From Verrucomicrobiota bacterium (lineage in GTDB: Bacteria > Verrucomicrobiota > Verrucomicrobiia > Limisphaerales > J093), in contig JAKQDD010000203.1 of assembly GCA_029556615.1 (NCBI GenBank), forward strand, positions 1 to 41,118: 41,118 bases of DNA. The letters run 5' to 3'. Position numbers and translations under genes: made by a program. Below the pieces are notes generated by a model. That model saw nothing but the letters and a program-made list of their open reading frames with translations, was not told the origin of the DNA and ran no database searches. Shown here piece by piece: positions 40,099-41,118 of the stretch; the first letter of the stretch is position 1; each line of letters opens with the position of its first letter.

Positions 40099-40659
40099 TC
40101 AGGCGGTTTTGGCGAATGCGATCGCGAAGGCCTTTCGGGCCCGATGGAGCTTGCCGCGGACGGCGTCTGCGGTTTGGCCCGTGAGGGCGGCGACCTCGTC
40201 GTAGCCCATGTGCTCGTCGGCGACGAGGAGGAGGAGCAAACGGTACTCCGGGGGCAGGGCATCGAGGCACTGTTGGATGCGTTGGCCGAGTTCCTTGGTT
40301 TCGAGGAGGCGGAGGGGGCTTTCGGTGGCGCCGGCGGTGTGGTCCCAGAACGAGTCGTCGCCGGTGGGCACGAGGGTGCGGGCAGCCCACGACTGCTGCA
40401 GGTTGCGGCAGTGGTTGATGGTGATCCGGTAGAGCCAGGTCCGAAGCGCGGAATCGCCGCGGAACTCCGGGAGCTTGCGGTAGGCTTTGAGGAAGACGTC
40501 GTGGGTGGCGTCCTCGGCGAGCGAAGGATCGCCCAGGAAGCGCAGGGCCAGGTAGTAGATCGCGCGGGCGTGCTCGGCGTAGATCACGCCGAACCCGGTG
40601 GTATCCCACACGTCGGGTGTCCCGACCCGCGGCGGGCTTGCGTCTTGCGTCTGTGGCAT
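40099..40659 (-). CDS. ECF-type RNA polymerase sigma factor
   Basis: A 186-residue group IV sigma factor. Region 2: FGVIYAEHARAIYYLALRFLGDPSLAEDATHDVFLKAYRKLPEFRGDSALRTWLYRITINHC, with the -10 recognising R-T-W-L-Y. Region 4: LDALPPEYRLLLLLVADEHMGYDEVAALTGQTADAVRGKLHRARKAF, which binds -35. The start at 40659 is preferred (MPQTQDAS) over 40677. It heads the operon with the 79-residue protein and the Ycf46-like ATPase. The upstream region may contain an own-type promoter, but I cannot identify it. Confidence 0.92.
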   Translation of the reverse strand: MPQTQDASPPRVGTPDVWDTTGFGVIYAEHARAIYYLALRFLGDPSLAEDATHDVFLKAYRKLPEFRGDSALRTWLYRITINHCRNLQQSWAARTLVPTGDDSFWDHTAGATESPLRLLETKELGQRIQQCLDALPPEYRLLLLLVADEHMGYDEVAALTGQTADAVRGKLHRARKAFAIAFAKTA

Positions 40660-40841
40660 GACGTCAGCGGTTAGCACCGCCCATTCGACCGGAGATGAGG
40701 GCAGGTGTCACGTCGAAACACAGGAGGGGACAGAACTTGACCTGTTGACCACGCGTACCACAATTCGAGGACTGTGTATTGGCCCGCGTGCCTTGAGTGA
40801 TGAGCGGCACCGGCTGTGCGTTGACGAGAAAGGCGGGAACC

Positions 40842-40949
40842 ATGCGGGCTAAGGCGAAACGGGCGCGGCGGCTGCTGTGGGCGGTGGTGATTGGCGTGGC
40901 GTTGTTGGACATCCTGCTCTTTCTGCTGACGATGGGGCGGGGCCGATAA
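40842..40949 (+). CDS. 35-residue single-pass membrane protein
   Basis: A short frame, MRAKAKRARRLLWAVVIGVALLDI then LLFLLTMGRGR. It has a basic N-terminus, one hydrophobic helix of about 20 residues and a basic tail, with an AAAGG Shine-Dalgarno-like sequence about 8 nt before the ATG. The positive-inside profile favours a true membrane peptide. It is divergent from the ECF sigma factor gene. Function unknown; possible alternatives are a small regulatory peptide or a chance frame. Confidence 0.5.
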   Translation: MRAKAKRARRLLWAVVIGVALLDILLFLLTMGRGR

Positions 40950-40986
40950 GGCACTAGTGTGGTGTCCCTCAAATGGATGGACATTC

Positions 40987-41112
40987 GCGGCCAGGAGTTT
41001 TGCCGCCAGACAAGGACTTCGGCGAGCTCAGTCGAGCCGCGCGAGCGACGAGCATATCCGCAGAGATCTGTGAGAAGCGAGCAACGCCGTCTGGTGGCAA
41101 AAGAACGGCCGC
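40987..41112. repeat. Inverted-repeat element at the right edge of the window
   Basis: Arms GCGGCC...TTTTGCCGCCAGAC (40987-41011) and GTCTGGTGGCAAAA...GGCCGC (41089-41112) pair over about 20 of 25 positions. They enclose 77 bp that contain an internal hairpin, GCTC-AGTC-GAGC. No gene overlaps it. It looks like a miniature mobile element or a large structured intergenic repeat. On the minus strand it yields a spurious peptide-like frame of the sort often seen from repeats. Confidence 0.55.
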
Positions 41113-41118
41113 CCAAGG

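Noticed and set aside
38382..40184. Long plus-strand open frame (600 codons), acidic
   Set aside because: It is the antisense shadow of the Ycf46-like ATPase gene.
40720..40760. REP-transposase-type sequence (GGGGACAGAACTTGACC) upstream of the ECF sigma gene
   Set aside because: Suggestive of a known dispersed sequence style, but I see no second copy or pairing arm in the window to support it.

Overview
This is a GC-rich bacterial window. Its gene content suggests a Verrucomicrobiota-like (PVC superphylum) chromosome. The clues are a formylglycine-type sulfatase, a DUF4838 protein beside a Gfo/Idh/MocA oxidoreductase, a prepilin remnant carrying the H-X9-DG motif, PQQ-propeller and penicillin-acylase genes, and system II (ResB/CcsA) cytochrome c maturation. 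The phylum is inferred from gene families only; Planctomycetota is the main alternative.

Layout. (1) 1-5759 is the right end of an integrated mobile element. All its genes are on the minus strand: a tyrosine integrase next to a 50-nt 3' fragment of tRNA-Lys(UUU) that marks the attachment site, a small DNA-binding-like protein, a 26-residue membrane microprotein, a RepA/DnaB-like ATPase followed by a TTTTGGCAC iteron-like array, three small unknown genes, a decayed ParB-like gene and a DUF3102 protein. The other end lies left of the window. (2) 5796-21786 is a 16-kb run of minus-strand chromosomal genes. Read in transcription order, these are a Reg_prop/Y_Y_Y sensor kinase with its FixJ-type regulator, a stand-alone receiver, a PAS-nucleotide cyclase, DUF3300, DUF2950, an Omp85-type barrel, an outer-membrane protein, a sulfatase, a second barrel, a phosphate-selective-type porin and a cation diffusion facilitator. 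This looks like a signal-controlled cell-envelope module of unknown purpose and is the most interesting block.

(3) 22031-27757 is mixed: a PQQ-propeller pseudogene, a fluoride channel with DUF190, a repeat-rich gap, a penicillin-acylase-family hydrolase, an alanine-rich lipoprotein and a VapBC toxin-antitoxin pair. (4) 27822-31399 holds DUF4838, an atypical Gfo/Idh/MocA oxidoreductase and the prepilin remnant. (5) 31431-34995 is a lipoprotein-resB-ccsA operon, divergent from rpsB-tsf (35256-37049). (6) 37079-40949 holds a ChbG/YdjC-type deacetylase, a three-gene operon (ECF sigma factor, 79-residue protein, Ycf46-like AAA+ ATPase) and a divergent 35-residue membrane protein. The window ends in an inverted-repeat element.

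Start codons were chosen by signal peptides, Shine-Dalgarno-like sequences and 4-nt ATGA/GTGA overlaps. Several remain ambiguous and are marked. No rRNA, intact tRNA or CRISPR array was seen.
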